From contig JALNYT010000003.1 in NCBI GenBank assembly GCA_023229685.1, forward strand, positions 108,062-172,061: 64,000 bases of DNA, written 5' to 3'. Source of the stretch: Sulfuritalea sp. Lineage in GTDB: Bacteria; Pseudomonadota; Gammaproteobacteria; Burkholderiales; Rhodocyclaceae. This document shows positions 26,936 through 37,296 of this stretch, piece by piece (the stretch's first letter is position 1; each line of letters opens with the position of its first letter). The notes under the pieces were generated by a model. The model was not told the DNA's origin. It made no database searches and worked only from the letters and a program-made list of their open reading frames with translations. The position numbers were made by a program, and so were the translations under genes.

Positions 26936-27203
26936 AGGCCAGACTCACCTCATCCATGCCGCACTTGGTCACGCCGAGAGCAGTGCGCACCACGAGCGGA
27001 TAGGCATTACCGACGAACTGACCGAAGTTGGCGATGTTGTAGCCGACCACGATCCCGGGGATGCTGCCGACCAGAACCTCGCGCCCCACCACGAAACCCC
27101 TGTTGATCGCGGCAGTCACCGCAGACCCGACGCCGCAACCGTACTGCTCCGAATCCTCGCCGACCTTGCCCGGACCTGAGCCCTTGCGCTCTTTGGCAGC
27201 CAT
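26934..27203 (-). CDS. Small conserved-looking hypothetical protein
   Basis: 89 residues, MAAKERKGSGPGKVGEDSEQ, with an excellent AGGAGGAGG ribosome site before the ATG at 27203, so it is very likely expressed. It is rich in Gly and Val, with two cysteines (QYGCGVG and TKCGMDE) and a mildly hydrophobic middle (VLVGSIPGIVVGYNIANFGQFVG) that could sit at a membrane. No family is recognised. It stands alone between tsaC and tRNA-Ala, followed directly by palindromic repeats. Confidence 0.7.
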   Translation of the reverse strand: MAAKERKGSGPGKVGEDSEQYGCGVGSAVTAAINRGFVVGREVLVGSIPGIVVGYNIANFGQFVGNAYPLVVRTALGVTKCGMDEVSLA

Positions 27204-27295
27204 AGTCGCCTCCTCCTGGCGGAATACCCGCCTGCAGCAAAATTATCGACCGCTGCGGGAAAAGTCTAGGCCTTGATGACCACGATGTTTTGCCC

Positions 27296-28267
27296 CTATT
27301 TCGAGCCAGCCGCGGCACGGCGCAGGCGATCGGCCACGGCGCGCCAGCCTTCACCGGACGGCGGCGCGGCAACCAGAATCACGTCGCAGCCCATGGCGTC
27401 AAGCTCGCGCAAGCGGGCATAGAGATCGTGGGCGAACTGCGCGGCGTCGCTGCTGGCAGGGCAGTAGAGAAGGCTGCCGTGGCTGAAACCGGGAGGCTGC
27501 GCCGCCAGCACGGCGACGCGCCGGCCGGCGCCGAGCGCCTCGCGTGCAGCCGCCGCCAGAGCTGCCGCGGCCACCAGTTGCAGCGGGGTGCGCGGCGCAT
27601 AGTGGGCTTCGAGGCTGCCCGAGACTCGCGGTGCGTTCTGTTGTCCGCCAAACGCCGGGGCATGGCCCAGCACTGCGCCGATGGCCGTCCCATCCAGCAT
27701 GCCGGGACGCAGGATGCGCGGCTCGCCGCCGGACAGATCGAGGATGGTGGATTCGATGCCGACCGCGCAGGGACCGCCGTCGAGAATCATTGCCACGGCG
27801 TCGCCGAGTTCTTCGCGCACATGCGCCGCCGTGGTCGGACTGACGTGACCGAAACGGTTTGCCGAGGGCGCCGCCACGCCACCATCGAATTCACGCAGCA
27901 GTTGCAGCGCCAGCGGGTGGTTCGGCACGCGCAGGCCGACCGTATCCTGGCCACCGGTGACGGCATCCGGCACCGAGGGGTGGCGTTTGAGGATCAGCGT
28001 CAATGGGCCCGGCCAGAATGCGGCAGCAAGCCTGATTGCGGCCTCGGGAATATCGACGGCCCAACGCTCCAGATGCGAAGCATCCGGCAGATGCACGATC
28101 AGCGGATGATCGGCGGGCCGCCCCTTGGCCGCGAAGATCTTGCCGATGGCGAGCGGATTACTCGCGTCGGCGCCCAGGCCATAGACGGTTTCGGTGGGGA
28201 AGGCGACCAGTTCGCCGGCGCGCAGCAGCGCCGCCGCGCGCGCGACATTAGCCAACTGCACAGTCAT
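27296..28267 (-). CDS. tsaC: L-threonylcarbamoyladenylate synthase TsaC/Sua5 type
   Basis: Makes threonylcarbamoyl-AMP, the precursor for t6A in tRNA. The 323-residue protein begins [19 protein letters not shown]. It has the YrdC core GELVAFPTETVYGLGADA, KIFAAKGRPADHPLIVHL, DTVGLRVPNHPLAL and APSANRFGHVSPT, and a C-terminal Sua5 domain (HYAPRTPLQLV...). It is therefore the long Sua5 type, not the short TsaC. The ATG at 28267 overlaps the purD stop. With tsaE in the same window, two t6A genes are present. Confidence 0.95.
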   Translation of the reverse strand: MTVQLANVARAAALLRAGELVAFPTETVYGLGADASNPLAIGKIFAAKGRPADHPLIVHLPDASHLERWAVDIPEAAIRLAAAFWPGPLTLILKRHPSVPDAVTGGQDTVGLRVPNHPLALQLLREFDGGVAAPSANRFGHVSPTTAAHVREELGDAVAMILDGGPCAVGIESTILDLSGGEPRILRPGMLDGTAIGAVLGHAPAFGGQQNAPRVSGSLEAHYAPRTPLQLVAAAALAAAAREALGAGRRVAVLAAQPPGFSHGSLLYCPASSDAAQFAHDLYARLRELDAMGCDVILVAAPPSGEGWRAVADRLRRAAAGSK

Positions 28268-29532
28268 CGCTTGATGGCGCGAAAACCTATGTCGCGACGA
28301 CACTGCATGCCATCGAAACTGATCGGATCGAGCGCTTCATAGGCGCGCTTCTGCGCCGCCTTGACGTTGTCGCCCAGCGCCGTGACGCAGAGCACGCGCC
28401 CGCCCGCCGTCACCACCGCGCCGTCGCGCTCAGCCGTGCCGGCATGGAAAACGTGGCTGTCTTCGGTCGGTGCAGGAAGGCCATGGATCACATCGCCCTT
28501 TCTCGGCGTCTCGGGATAGTTGGCGGCAGCCATGACCACGCCGAGCGCGACGCGTCGATCCCACTCCGCTGCCACCTCGTTGAGGCGGCCATCGATGGCG
28601 GCATCCAGCAGTTCGACAAAATTGCTCTTGAGCCGCAGCATGATCGGCTGGGTTTCGGGATCGCCCAAGCGGCAGTTGAATTCGAGCACGCGCAGGCCGC
28701 CGTCGGGCTTGATCATCAGGCCGGCATACAGGAAGCCGGTGTAAACGATGCCGTCCGCGGCCATGCCGTTGATGGTCGGCATGATCACTTCGCGCATGAC
28801 GCGACCGTGGATTTCCGGCGTTACCACCGGCGCCGGCGAATAGGCCCCCATGCCGCCGGTATTGGGGCCCTGATCGGCATCCTTGAGCCGCTTGTGGTCC
28901 TGGCTGGTGGCCAGCGGCAAGGCGTGCCGGCCGTCGGCCATGACGATGAAGCTGGCTTCCTCGCCGTCGAGAAACTCTTCGATGAGGACGCGCGCGCCGG
29001 CGCCGCCGAGCTTATTGTCGGCCAGCATCATGTCCACTGCAGTGTGGGCTTCCGCCACGTTCATCGCCACCACCACGCCCTTGCCGGCGGCCAGACCGTC
29101 GGCCTTGATCACGATCGGCGCGCCCTCGGCATCGATGTAGGCGTGCGCGGCCTTGATCTCGGTGAAAGTTTGAAACTTCGCCGTCGGGATGTTATGCCGG
29201 ACCATGAAGCGCTTGGCGAAGTCCTTCGAGCTCTCAAGCTGTGCCGCGGCCTTGGTCGGGCCGAAGATGCGCAGGTTGCGAGCACGGAACACATCGACGA
29301 TGCCGGCGGCGAGCGGCGCCTCGGGTCCCACCACGGTGGCATGCACTTTCTCGCGCTGCGCGTAATCGGCCAGGGCATCGATGTCCGTGAGTGGCAGATT
29401 CTCCAAATCGTGCTCACGCGCCGTGCCGGCATTGCCGGGTGCGACATAAACCTTCTGCAAGCCTGGCGCCTGCGCCAGGCGCCAGGCCAGCGCATGCTCC
29501 CGCCCGCCGGAACCAATAACCAATAGCTTCAC
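28264..29532 (-). CDS. purD: Phosphoribosylamine-glycine ligase PurD
   Basis: Second step of purine synthesis, joining glycine to phosphoribosylamine with ATP. The 422-residue protein shows [13 protein letters not shown] at the N-terminus. It has the ATP-grasp features [28 protein letters not shown] and [11 protein letters not shown], then [13 protein letters not shown]. It lies between purH and tsaC on the same strand; a CACAGAG repeat separates it from purH. It is translationally coupled to tsaC (ATGA). Confidence 0.97.
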   Translation of the reverse strand: MKLLVIGSGGREHALAWRLAQAPGLQKVYVAPGNAGTAREHDLENLPLTDIDALADYAQREKVHATVVGPEAPLAAGIVDVFRARNLRIFGPTKAAAQLESSKDFAKRFMVRHNIPTAKFQTFTEIKAAHAYIDAEGAPIVIKADGLAAGKGVVVAMNVAEAHTAVDMMLADNKLGGAGARVLIEEFLDGEEASFIVMADGRHALPLATSQDHKRLKDADQGPNTGGMGAYSPAPVVTPEIHGRVMREVIMPTINGMAADGIVYTGFLYAGLMIKPDGGLRVLEFNCRLGDPETQPIMLRLKSNFVELLDAAIDGRLNEVAAEWDRRVALGVVMAAANYPETPRKGDVIHGLPAPTEDSHVFHAGTAERDGAVVTAGGRVLCVTALGDNVKAAQKRAYEALDPISFDGMQCRRDIGFRAIKR

Positions 29533-29545
29533 GAAAAAACCTTTT

Positions 29546-29620
29546 CAGCCACAGAGGACACAGAGAGCACGGAGAAAATCCTCTGCCGCGTCCCTCTGTG
29601 TCCTCTGTGATCTCTGTGGC
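29546..29620. repeat. CACAGAG palindromic repeat, copy 3
   Basis: CAGCCACAGAGGACACAGAGAG and the inverted TCCTCTGTGATCTCTGTGGC separated by about 25 bases, in the purH-purD gap. Same family as 844-974 and 8311-8386. The hairpin lies within the presumed polycistronic message. Confidence 0.85.
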
Positions 29621-29629
29621 AAACGGGTT

Positions 29630-31210
29630 TCAATGCCGGAAGTGCCTGAAACCGGTGAACACCATCGCCAGATTCTGCTCATCCGCGGCAGCAATGACTT
29701 CGGCATCGCGTACCGAGCCGCCGGGCTGAATCACCGCCGTCGCCCCCGCCTTGGCCAGAACGTCGAGGCCGTCGCGGAAGGGGAAGAAGGCGTCCGAGGC
29801 GACCACCGAACCGACCACGGTCAGGCCGTTGTTCTCGGCCTTGATCGCGGCAATGCGGGCGGAATCGACGCGGCTCATCTGGCCGGCGCCGACACCCACC
29901 GTCATGCCGTCCTTGCAAAAGACGATGGCGTTGGACTTGACGTACTTGGCGACGCGCCAGGCGAACAGCATGTCGGCCGTTTCCTGTGCCGAGGGTGCGC
30001 GTTTGGTCACCACCTTGATGTCGGCGGCGGTGATCCGCGCGTCATCGGCGCTTTGCAGCAGCAGTCCGCCGCCGACGCGCTTGTAGTCGAAGGCGCCGGC
30101 AACCTTGCCGAGCGGCACCACCAGCACGCGCAGATTCTGCTTGGCGGCAAACACGGCACGGGCTTCCGCGGTGATTTCCGGCGCGATGATGACTTCGGCG
30201 AACTGGCCGGCGATGGCTTCCGCCGCCGCCTTGTCGATCGCCACGTTGAAGGCGATGATGCCGCCGAAGGCCGAGGTCGGGTCGGTCTTGAAGGCCTTGC
30301 GATAGGTTTCTTCGGCATTCGCGCCGACCGCCACACCGCAGGGATTGGCGTGCTTGACGATGACGCAGGCGGCAGGGCCGATCGAGGCATCGAAAGCCTT
30401 GACGCATTCCCATGCCGCGTCGGCATCGCCGATGTTGTTGTAGGACAGTTCCTTGCCCTGAATCTGCTGATAGCTGGCGATGCTGCCCGGGACCACCGTC
30501 GGCTCGCGGTAGAACGCCGCCTGCTGGTGCGGGTTCTCCCCGTAGCGGAGGGTTTCCACCTTGTCGAAGGCGAGTTGCAGTCTTTCGGGGAACACGCCGG
30601 GCTTGTTCTCGTCGTCGAGCGAGGTCAGCCAGTTGGCGATCGCCGAGTCGTAGCGCGCGGTATGGGTGAAGGCCTTCTTGGCCAGGGCAAAGCGCGTCTT
30701 GTACGAAAGCGCGCCGCCGGACTTGAGCTCGTCGAGCACCGGCGCGTAATCCTCGGGATCGGTAACCACGCCGACGCCGCCTTGCTCATTGCCGTGATTC
30801 TTGGCCGCGGCACGGACCATGGTCGGGCCGCCGATGTCGATGTTCTCGATCGCATCGTCGAGCGTGCAGCCGGGCTTGGCCACCGTTTCGCGGAAGGGAT
30901 AGAGATTCACCACCACCAGGTCGATCGGCGGAATGCCGTGCTGCGCCATCACCGCCAGATGCTCGGGCAGATCGCGCCGGCCGAGAATGCCGCCATGCAC
31001 CTTGGGATGCAGGGTCTTGACGCGGCCATCGAGCATCTCGGGAAAGCCGGTGTAATCGGAGACGTCGGTGACGTCGAGCCCCGCATCGCGCAGCAGCTTG
31101 GCGGTGCCGCCGGTGGAAAGGAGTTTGACCCCGAGTTGGGCGAGGCCGCGGGCAAAATCCACCGCACCGCGCTTGTCGGAAACGCTAATGAGCGCCTGTG
31201 TGACTTTCAT
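29630..31210 (-). CDS. purH: Bifunctional AICAR formyltransferase/IMP cyclohydrolase PurH
   Basis: Last two steps of IMP synthesis. The 526-residue protein has the N-terminal cyclohydrolase ([39 protein letters not shown]) and the C-terminal transformylase ([50 protein letters not shown]). It follows fis by 16 bases, an arrangement seen in many betaproteobacteria where fis sits between dusB and purH. Confidence 0.98.
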   Translation of the reverse strand: MKVTQALISVSDKRGAVDFARGLAQLGVKLLSTGGTAKLLRDAGLDVTDVSDYTGFPEMLDGRVKTLHPKVHGGILGRRDLPEHLAVMAQHGIPPIDLVVVNLYPFRETVAKPGCTLDDAIENIDIGGPTMVRAAAKNHGNEQGGVGVVTDPEDYAPVLDELKSGGALSYKTRFALAKKAFTHTARYDSAIANWLTSLDDENKPGVFPERLQLAFDKVETLRYGENPHQQAAFYREPTVVPGSIASYQQIQGKELSYNNIGDADAAWECVKAFDASIGPAACVIVKHANPCGVAVGANAEETYRKAFKTDPTSAFGGIIAFNVAIDKAAAEAIAGQFAEVIIAPEITAEARAVFAAKQNLRVLVVPLGKVAGAFDYKRVGGGLLLQSADDARITAADIKVVTKRAPSAQETADMLFAWRVAKYVKSNAIVFCKDGMTVGVGAGQMSRVDSARIAAIKAENNGLTVVGSVVASDAFFPFRDGLDVLAKAGATAVIQPGGSVRDAEVIAAADEQNLAMVFTGFRHFRH

Positions 31211-31226
31211 GGGAACCTCGGAAAAA

Positions 31227-31454
31227 TTAAAGCAATTCGTGTTCGACCAGCATGCGGCGCAAGGTGCCGCGACTGATGCCCAGCATCTCGGCGGCGGCGG
31301 TCTGATTGCCGTCCGCCTGTTTCATCACCACTTCCAGCATCGGCCGTTCCACGCATTTCAAAACCATGTCGTAGATCGCATGCGGGGCCTGACCGTCCAG
31401 ATCGCGAAAGTAACGATTGAGGCTGCGCCGCACGCAGTCGTTGAGTTCGCTCAT
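31227..31454 (-). CDS. fis: DNA-binding protein Fis
   Basis: 75-residue nucleoid and transcription factor, [19 protein letters not shown]. The C-terminal helix-turn-helix is [19 protein letters not shown]. It is shorter than the 98-residue E. coli Fis because the N-terminal beta-hairpin region that contacts the Hin/Gin invertases is reduced, as is usual in betaproteobacteria. The start overlaps the dusB stop (ATGA), matching the classical dusB-fis operon. Confidence 0.95.
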   Translation of the reverse strand: MSELNDCVRRSLNRYFRDLDGQAPHAIYDMVLKCVERPMLEVVMKQADGNQTAAAEMLGISRGTLRRMLVEHELL

Positions 31455-32473
31455 GCGGCCTCCATTTCCTCAAGTCGGTCTGCATAACGCAGTCGGTCAT
31501 TTGCGGCGGCATGGCCAAGGAAGAACTCATCGGTGGCCGCCAGTTGTTCGCCAACGCTCTGCAACTGGTTCATGGCGTGGCGGAAATGCGCGGCGCCGAT
31601 CAGGCCCTTGGTGTACCAGCTGATGTGCTTGCGCGCGATGCGGACGCCGGTTTCCTCGCCGTAGAACGCATACAGGTCCGCCAGATGCCCGCGCAGAATA
31701 CGGTGTATCTCGTCCACCCGCGGCGGCGGCAGTTCCGCCCCGGTCTTCAGGAAATGTTCGATCTCGCGGAACAGCCATGGCCTGCCTTGCGCCGCCCGGC
31801 CGATCATGACGCCGTCGGCGCCGGTGTAGTCGAGCACGAAGCGGGCCTTCTGCGGCGTCCCTATGTCGCCGTTGGCGATGACCGGAATCTTCACCTGCGA
31901 CTTGACCAGGGCAATCGTGTCGTACTCGGCGCAACCCATGTATTGATCTGCACGGGTGCGGCCGTGAATGGCGATGGCGCGGATGCCGGATGCCTCGGCG
32001 ATGCGGGCAATGCGCGGCGCGTTACGGTTCTGGCTGTTCCAGCCGGTGCGGAACTTGAGCGTCACCGGGGTGTTCGGCACGGCAGCGACCACGGCCTCGA
32101 GAATCCTCGCCACCAGCGGCTCGTTCTGCATCAGGGCCGAGCCGGCCATGACGTTGCAGATCTTTTTGGCCGGGCAGCCCATGTTGATGTCGATGATCTG
32201 CGCGCCGTTGTCGGCGTTGTATCTGGCCGCCTGCGCCATCATCGCCGGATCGGCGCCGGCGATCTGCACCGAGATCGGATCGACCTCGCCCTCGTGGTCA
32301 GCGCGACGGCGGGTCTTGGCGCTGCCGTAGAGCAGCGAGTTGGAGGTGACCATTTCCGATACCGCCAGCCCGGCGCCGAGCTGCTTGCACAGCTGCCGGA
32401 AGGGACGATCCGTAACCCCGGCCATGGGCGCGACAAACAGGTTGTTGCGCAACTGAAAGCCGAGGAAGTCCAT
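31451..32473 (-). CDS. dusB: tRNA-dihydrouridine synthase DusB
   Basis: FMN enzyme reducing uridines in the tRNA D loop. The 340-residue protein shows LFVAPMAGVTDRPFRQLC, the catalytic cysteine in DINMGCPAKKICN, TLKFRTGWN, AIHGRTRADQYMG, and VIANGDIGTPQKA with GADGVMIGRAAQGRPWLF. It is first in the dusB-fis-purH-purD-tsaC run. Confidence 0.96.
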   Translation of the reverse strand: MDFLGFQLRNNLFVAPMAGVTDRPFRQLCKQLGAGLAVSEMVTSNSLLYGSAKTRRRADHEGEVDPISVQIAGADPAMMAQAARYNADNGAQIIDINMGCPAKKICNVMAGSALMQNEPLVARILEAVVAAVPNTPVTLKFRTGWNSQNRNAPRIARIAEASGIRAIAIHGRTRADQYMGCAEYDTIALVKSQVKIPVIANGDIGTPQKARFVLDYTGADGVMIGRAAQGRPWLFREIEHFLKTGAELPPPRVDEIHRILRGHLADLYAFYGEETGVRIARKHISWYTKGLIGAAHFRHAMNQLQSVGEQLAATDEFFLGHAAANDRLRYADRLEEMEAA

Positions 32474-32562
32474 GTCGGAGTGGGAATGCGGTGGGCGAGG
32501 GCACGATTTTAGCGCAAAGCGCGGCGGCGGTAATCGAGCCTTTTTATCAACGCCGCCAAGAA

Positions 32563-33798
32563 TCAGGGCCAGGCACGGGCGCCGTAGATCATCCGCTTCG
32601 CCACAAAAGCGCGTAGCGGCGGCAGCAGGTCCAGCGCCAGCAGGCCCGCACCGCGCGCATGCTTCAATGGCGCAAAGTCCGGAGCGAAGCTGTCGATCAG
32701 CAAGTCGGTAAACCCGATTGCGCCGCGCCGGTCCGCCTGGCGGCCGCGCGCATAGGCGGCGAGTACTTCGGGCGCACCCGGGTCGGCGGCGGCGCCCGCC
32801 TGCTGCGCCAGTTCCCAGATGTCGCGCAAGGCGAGATTGAAGCCCTGCCCGGCGACCGGATGCAGAGTCTGCGCGGCATTGCCGAGCCAGACCTGACGCT
32901 CACCAATCGGGTTCTGGCGGTAGCGCAGGCCGAGCGGATAGGCGGTGCGCGGGCCCGCCGCGGTAAAGCGGTGGCGCGTGCCGAAGCGCTTCTGCAACAG
33001 CGCGAGAAAGCTCGCATCGTCGAGCGACTTGACCGCGGCCACGGTTTCGTCGGCACAGCTCAGCACCACGGCGTAGCGCTCACCGAGCGGCAGCAGTGCC
33101 ACCGGCCCCTCGCTGGTAAACCGCTCCCAGGCGACATTTTGATGCGGTGCTGCGGTGCTCACGTTGCACAGCACGGCATGTTGCCCGTAGTCGCGCAGGG
33201 TGCCGGCGCCGGCTTCGACGGCGCCTTCGGCAAAAGCCGTCAATGAAAACTGCGCCGTTACCTGCCCGCGAAGCGGCGTTCCAGGTACGCAAGGCGGAGC
33301 GGCGCCGACTCTTGTGTTCTCGCGATAGACAATACCGGCCGCACTCACCGCGGCGTCGAGCGCGGCGATCAGATCGCTTGCCGGTAGCACCCAGCCCAAT
33401 GCCGTCACACCAAGCTCGGCAGCACGCAGACGGCTGCGGCCGAAGCCGCCGCGTTGCGAAATATGGATGGTTTCGATCGGCGTTGCGGCAAGCCCGGACC
33501 AGACGCCCAGCCAGTCGAGAATCTGCCGCGCGCCGTCGGACAGAGCCAGCACGCGCGCATCGCGGCAGACCACGGCGCGTTCGCGGGCTTCCAAGATTTC
33601 GGCAGTCACGCCGTGGAGTTTCAGCGCCAAAGCCAGCGCCATGCCGGCAGGGCCGCCGCCGACAATGGCGACACTTCGGTCGCCATTGTCGGCGGCAGAG
33701 CCGCCAATTTCAGGGCTATCTCCCCAGCCCCCTTTCCGGGAAAGGGGGTGACTAGTTAGGCTCGCTACGCTCGCGAGCTTGTCAGTGGGCGCGGGCAT
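32563..33798 (-). CDS. ubiH: UbiH-type FAD monooxygenase of ubiquinone synthesis, with repeat-derived insertions
   Basis: Aromatic-ring hydroxylase acting on a ubiquinone precursor. Of the 411 residues, the FAD Rossmann motif SVAIVGGGPAGMALALAL begins only near residue 42, then CRDARVLALSDGARQIL, and late GNAAQTLHPVAGQGFNLALRD. The extra N-terminus is encoded by a palindromic repeat region; no in-frame start exists nearer the Rossmann motif. A second 19-codon insertion (VGAAPPC...QVTA) at 33253-33309 lies between NTR and QFSLTAF. The ATG at 33798 overlaps the pepP stop. The pepP-ubiH order is as in E. coli. Activity with these insertions is unverified. Confidence 0.85.
   Translation of the reverse strand: MPAPTDKLASVASLTSHPLSRKGGWGDSPEIGGSAADNGDRSVAIVGGGPAGMALALALKLHGVTAEILEARERAVVCRDARVLALSDGARQILDWLGVWSGLAATPIETIHISQRGGFGRSRLRAAELGVTALGWVLPASDLIAALDAAVSAAGIVYRENTRVGAAPPCVPGTPLRGQVTAQFSLTAFAEGAVEAGAGTLRDYGQHAVLCNVSTAAPHQNVAWERFTSEGPVALLPLGERYAVVLSCADETVAAVKSLDDASFLALLQKRFGTRHRFTAAGPRTAYPLGLRYRQNPIGERQVWLGNAAQTLHPVAGQGFNLALRDIWELAQQAGAAADPGAPEVLAAYARGRQADRRGAIGFTDLLIDSFAPDFAPLKHARGAGLLALDLLPPLRAFVAKRMIYGARAWP
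33253..33309 (-). repeat. In-frame palindromic repeat inside ubiH
   Basis: Fifty-seven bases reading VGAAPPCVPGTPLRGQVTA in the ubiH frame. DNA and peptide match the insertion in rsmA (42916-42972) at 12 of 19 residues, with identical length and phase. Confidence 0.85.
33655..33696. repeat. Perfect inverted duplication of the ubiH FAD-motif coding sequence
   Basis: GCCGCCGACAATGGCGAC (33655-33672) is exactly mirrored at 33679-33696 around the loop ACTTCG. The inner arm encodes VAIVGGG of UbiH on the minus strand; the mirrored copy encodes the same residues on the plus strand. It borders an insertion-like segment (about 33697-33785) that contains CCCCCTTTCCGGGAAAGGGGG and TCGCTACGCTCGCGAGC-type hairpins. 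Confidence 0.9.
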
Positions 33799-35137
33799 CT
33801 CGCATCAGTGCTTCGATGTCGGCGATCTTCTTCGGCGCGGCGAGGGTAATGATCTCGCAGCCTTCGGCCGTCACTACCGCATCATCCTCGATGCGCACGC
33901 CGATATTCCAGAAGGCCTCGGGCACGTCGTCCGCCGGCCGGATGTAGCAGCCGGGTTCGATGGTCAGCACCATGCCGGAAGTCAGCGGCGCCCAATGATC
34001 CCCTTCCTTGTATTCGCCGGCATCGTGCACGTCCTTGCCCAGCCAGTGGCTGGTGCGGTGCATATAGAAGCGCTTGTAGCTTTCCGCTTCGATCGCGGCA
34101 TCCAGCGATCCGGACAGCAGCTTCAAGTCGATCATGCCCTGTACCAGCACCTTCAGCGCCGCCTCGTGCGGATCGGCGAAGGTGGCGCCGGGCCGCACCG
34201 CCGCGATCGCCGCGGCCTGGGCATCGAGCACCAGCGAGTAAACATCCGCTTGCGGCCCGCTGAAGCGGCCGCTGACCGGGAAGCTGCGCGTGATGTCGGA
34301 GGCATAGCCATTGAGTTCACCACCGGCATCGATCAGCAGCAGTTCGCCTTCGCGCAAGACCTGGTCGTTGCCGACGTAATGCAGCACGCAGGAGTTGGCC
34401 CCGCCGGCAACAATGGAGGTATAGGCCGGATACTCGCAGCCGTGACGGCGAAATTCGTGCAGCAGTTCGGCTTCGACTTCGTACTCGAAACGGCCGGGCG
34501 CGACGAAGCGCATGGCGCGAATGTGGGCCGCCGTGGAAATCTCGGCAGCGCGGCGCATGATGGCGAGCTCGGCGGCATCCTTGACCAGGCGCATGGCGTC
34601 AAGCTCGGCACGCACATCGCGTATCGTCGCCGGCGCGCGCTTCCCGGTGCGGCTTTCGGCGCGCACGGTATTCAGGGCAGTTGCAATCCGGCGATCCCAT
34701 CCGGCATCGTAGCCAATGGCAAACCAGAGTGCCGGCTGGTTGGCGAACAGCTCGGCCAGCTTGCTGTCGAGTTCGCTGATGGCATGCGCGGCATCGAAGC
34801 CGAATACGTCACGGGCAGCTTCCGGACCATGGCGAAAGCCGTCCCAGATTTCCCGCTCGAGGTTTTTCTCGCGGCAGAACAGCATCGATTGCGGCGACGT
34901 ATCCGCGGCGCCGACGACGATCACCAGCACCGCCTCGGGCTCGGTGAAGCCGGTCAGGTACTGGAAATAGCTGTCGGCGCGATAGGGATAGTGCGTATCG
35001 CGGTTGCGCGCCTGCTCTGGAGAAGTGGGGATCACGGCAATGCCGCCGCCGCCGCGAGCCATGCGTTCGATCAACGAAAGTCGGCGCTGGCGATACGCCT
35101 CGAAAGGGTTCCCGCTGAGGGATGGCGATGTTTCCAT
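33782..35137 (-). CDS. pepP: Xaa-Pro aminopeptidase PepP
   Basis: Removes N-terminal residues preceding proline. The 451-residue protein begins METSPSLSGNPFEAYRQRR. The pita-bread metal site is spread over LLIDAGGELNGYASDITRSFPV (two Asp), HRTSHWLGKDVHDAG (His), TIEPGCYI (Glu) and GVRIEDDAVVTAEG (Glu). The ATG at 35137 follows the murU stop by 7 bases; TATAAT ends six bases upstream and overlaps that stop. The frame opens further upstream through murU but that part is a shadow. Confidence 0.95.
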   Translation of the reverse strand: METSPSLSGNPFEAYRQRRLSLIERMARGGGGIAVIPTSPEQARNRDTHYPYRADSYFQYLTGFTEPEAVLVIVVGAADTSPQSMLFCREKNLEREIWDGFRHGPEAARDVFGFDAAHAISELDSKLAELFANQPALWFAIGYDAGWDRRIATALNTVRAESRTGKRAPATIRDVRAELDAMRLVKDAAELAIMRRAAEISTAAHIRAMRFVAPGRFEYEVEAELLHEFRRHGCEYPAYTSIVAGGANSCVLHYVGNDQVLREGELLLIDAGGELNGYASDITRSFPVSGRFSGPQADVYSLVLDAQAAAIAAVRPGATFADPHEAALKVLVQGMIDLKLLSGSLDAAIEAESYKRFYMHRTSHWLGKDVHDAGEYKEGDHWAPLTSGMVLTIEPGCYIRPADDVPEAFWNIGVRIEDDAVVTAEGCEIITLAAPKKIADIEALMRDARAH

Positions 35138-35144
35138 CAAACGA

Positions 35145-36074
<930 letters not shown>

Positions 36075-37115
36075 TTACTGCCCACGATGACTCCCGATGT
36101 CGCCGGCATCCATCGTGTAACCCAGCACAGTCACTTTGTCTTCCAGCCGGTCGAGTATCTTGCGCAGCGGTGAGAGTTCGCTGTAGCGTTCGCAGGTCTT
36201 GCGCAGGTAGCGCGCAACCAGAGGCAGATCCTTGAGGTAGGCTTCCTTGCCGTCGCGGTGATAGAGCCGGGCGAAGATGCCCAGCACTTTTACGTGGCGC
36301 TGCACCCCCATCCATTCGTAATCGCGGAAGAACTCGCCGAAGTCGGCTGCGACCGGCAAGCCCGTCTTGCGTGCCAGTTCCCAGTAACGAATCAGCCAGT
36401 CGAGCGCGAGATCCTCCTCCCACTCGATGTAGGCATCCTTCAGCAGCGACACCATGTCGTAGCTGATCGGGCCATACACGGCATCCTGAAAATCGACGAT
36501 ACCTGGATTGGCTGCGCCGGGTTGGGCGATATGCATCAGGTTGCGCGAATGATAGTCGCGATGCACGAAGACCTTCGGCTCGGCGAGATTTACGGCAAGG
36601 ATCCGCTCGAACACGGTCTCCAGGGACTGCCTCTCACTTTGCGTCAGGACCATCTGGTGGTGCTCGGCCAGGAACCATTGCGGGAAAAGATCGAGTTCCC
36701 GGCGCAACAGCGCCTGATCATAGTCAGGCAGCAGGCCGGGACGGCTGGCCTGCTGGATCTTTACCAGCGCCGCGATCGCGTCGGCATAGAGCGGCGCAGC
36801 GTTGTCGGCGTCCAGCGCCTGCAGGTACGTCGTGTTGCCCAGATCCGAGAGCAGCAGGAAGCCGCGCTCCAGATCCTGTGCCAGAACTTCCGGCACATGG
36901 GTTCCGGCCGCTTGAAAGAGCTGCTGAACGCGCAGCCAGGGCCGACAGTCCTCGTTGGCAGGCGGCGCGTCCATGATGATGCGCGTCGTACCATCCTCCA
37001 GCGTGGCGCGAAAATAGCGACGGAAACTGGCGTCGGCCGAGGCCGGTGCAAGCGTGAAACTGCGGTCCGGCAACAAGCCGGCAAGCCACGTCCTGATTTG
37101 CTGCTGGCGTTCCAT
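36075..37115 (-). CDS. amgK: N-acetylmuramate/N-acetylglucosamine anomeric kinase AmgK
   Basis: Phosphorylates MurNAc/GlcNAc at C1 in peptidoglycan recycling. The 346-residue aminoglycoside-phosphotransferase-like protein shows ASADASFRRYFRAT, MDAPPANEDCRPW, the catalytic loop VFVHRDYHSRNLMH, the metal-binding GIVDFQDAVYGPISYD and YEWMGVQRHVKVLGIFARLYHRDGK, all typical of AmgK. It is upstream of murU, separated by the repeat segment, and divergent from lptD. Confidence 0.94.
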   Translation of the reverse strand: MERQQQIRTWLAGLLPDRSFTLAPASADASFRRYFRATLEDGTTRIIMDAPPANEDCRPWLRVQQLFQAAGTHVPEVLAQDLERGFLLLSDLGNTTYLQALDADNAAPLYADAIAALVKIQQASRPGLLPDYDQALLRRELDLFPQWFLAEHHQMVLTQSERQSLETVFERILAVNLAEPKVFVHRDYHSRNLMHIAQPGAANPGIVDFQDAVYGPISYDMVSLLKDAYIEWEEDLALDWLIRYWELARKTGLPVAADFGEFFRDYEWMGVQRHVKVLGIFARLYHRDGKEAYLKDLPLVARYLRKTCERYSELSPLRKILDRLEDKVTVLGYTMDAGDIGSHRGQ

Positions 37116-37296
37116 ATCAAAGATGCGCGAGCTGCGTGGAAAGGCGCAAAAGCTTCGCCGGAGAGCTCGTTCCGCAGGCGTGAAGTGTTAGAATTCGCGA
37201 TTCTAGCATCGGCCGGCAAAGGCTTCTCCAGCATGCAGCGCGTGCAGTTTGCGTCTGCGTTCTTCCGCCACCGCTGCGCCAACTCACCGATACGGC

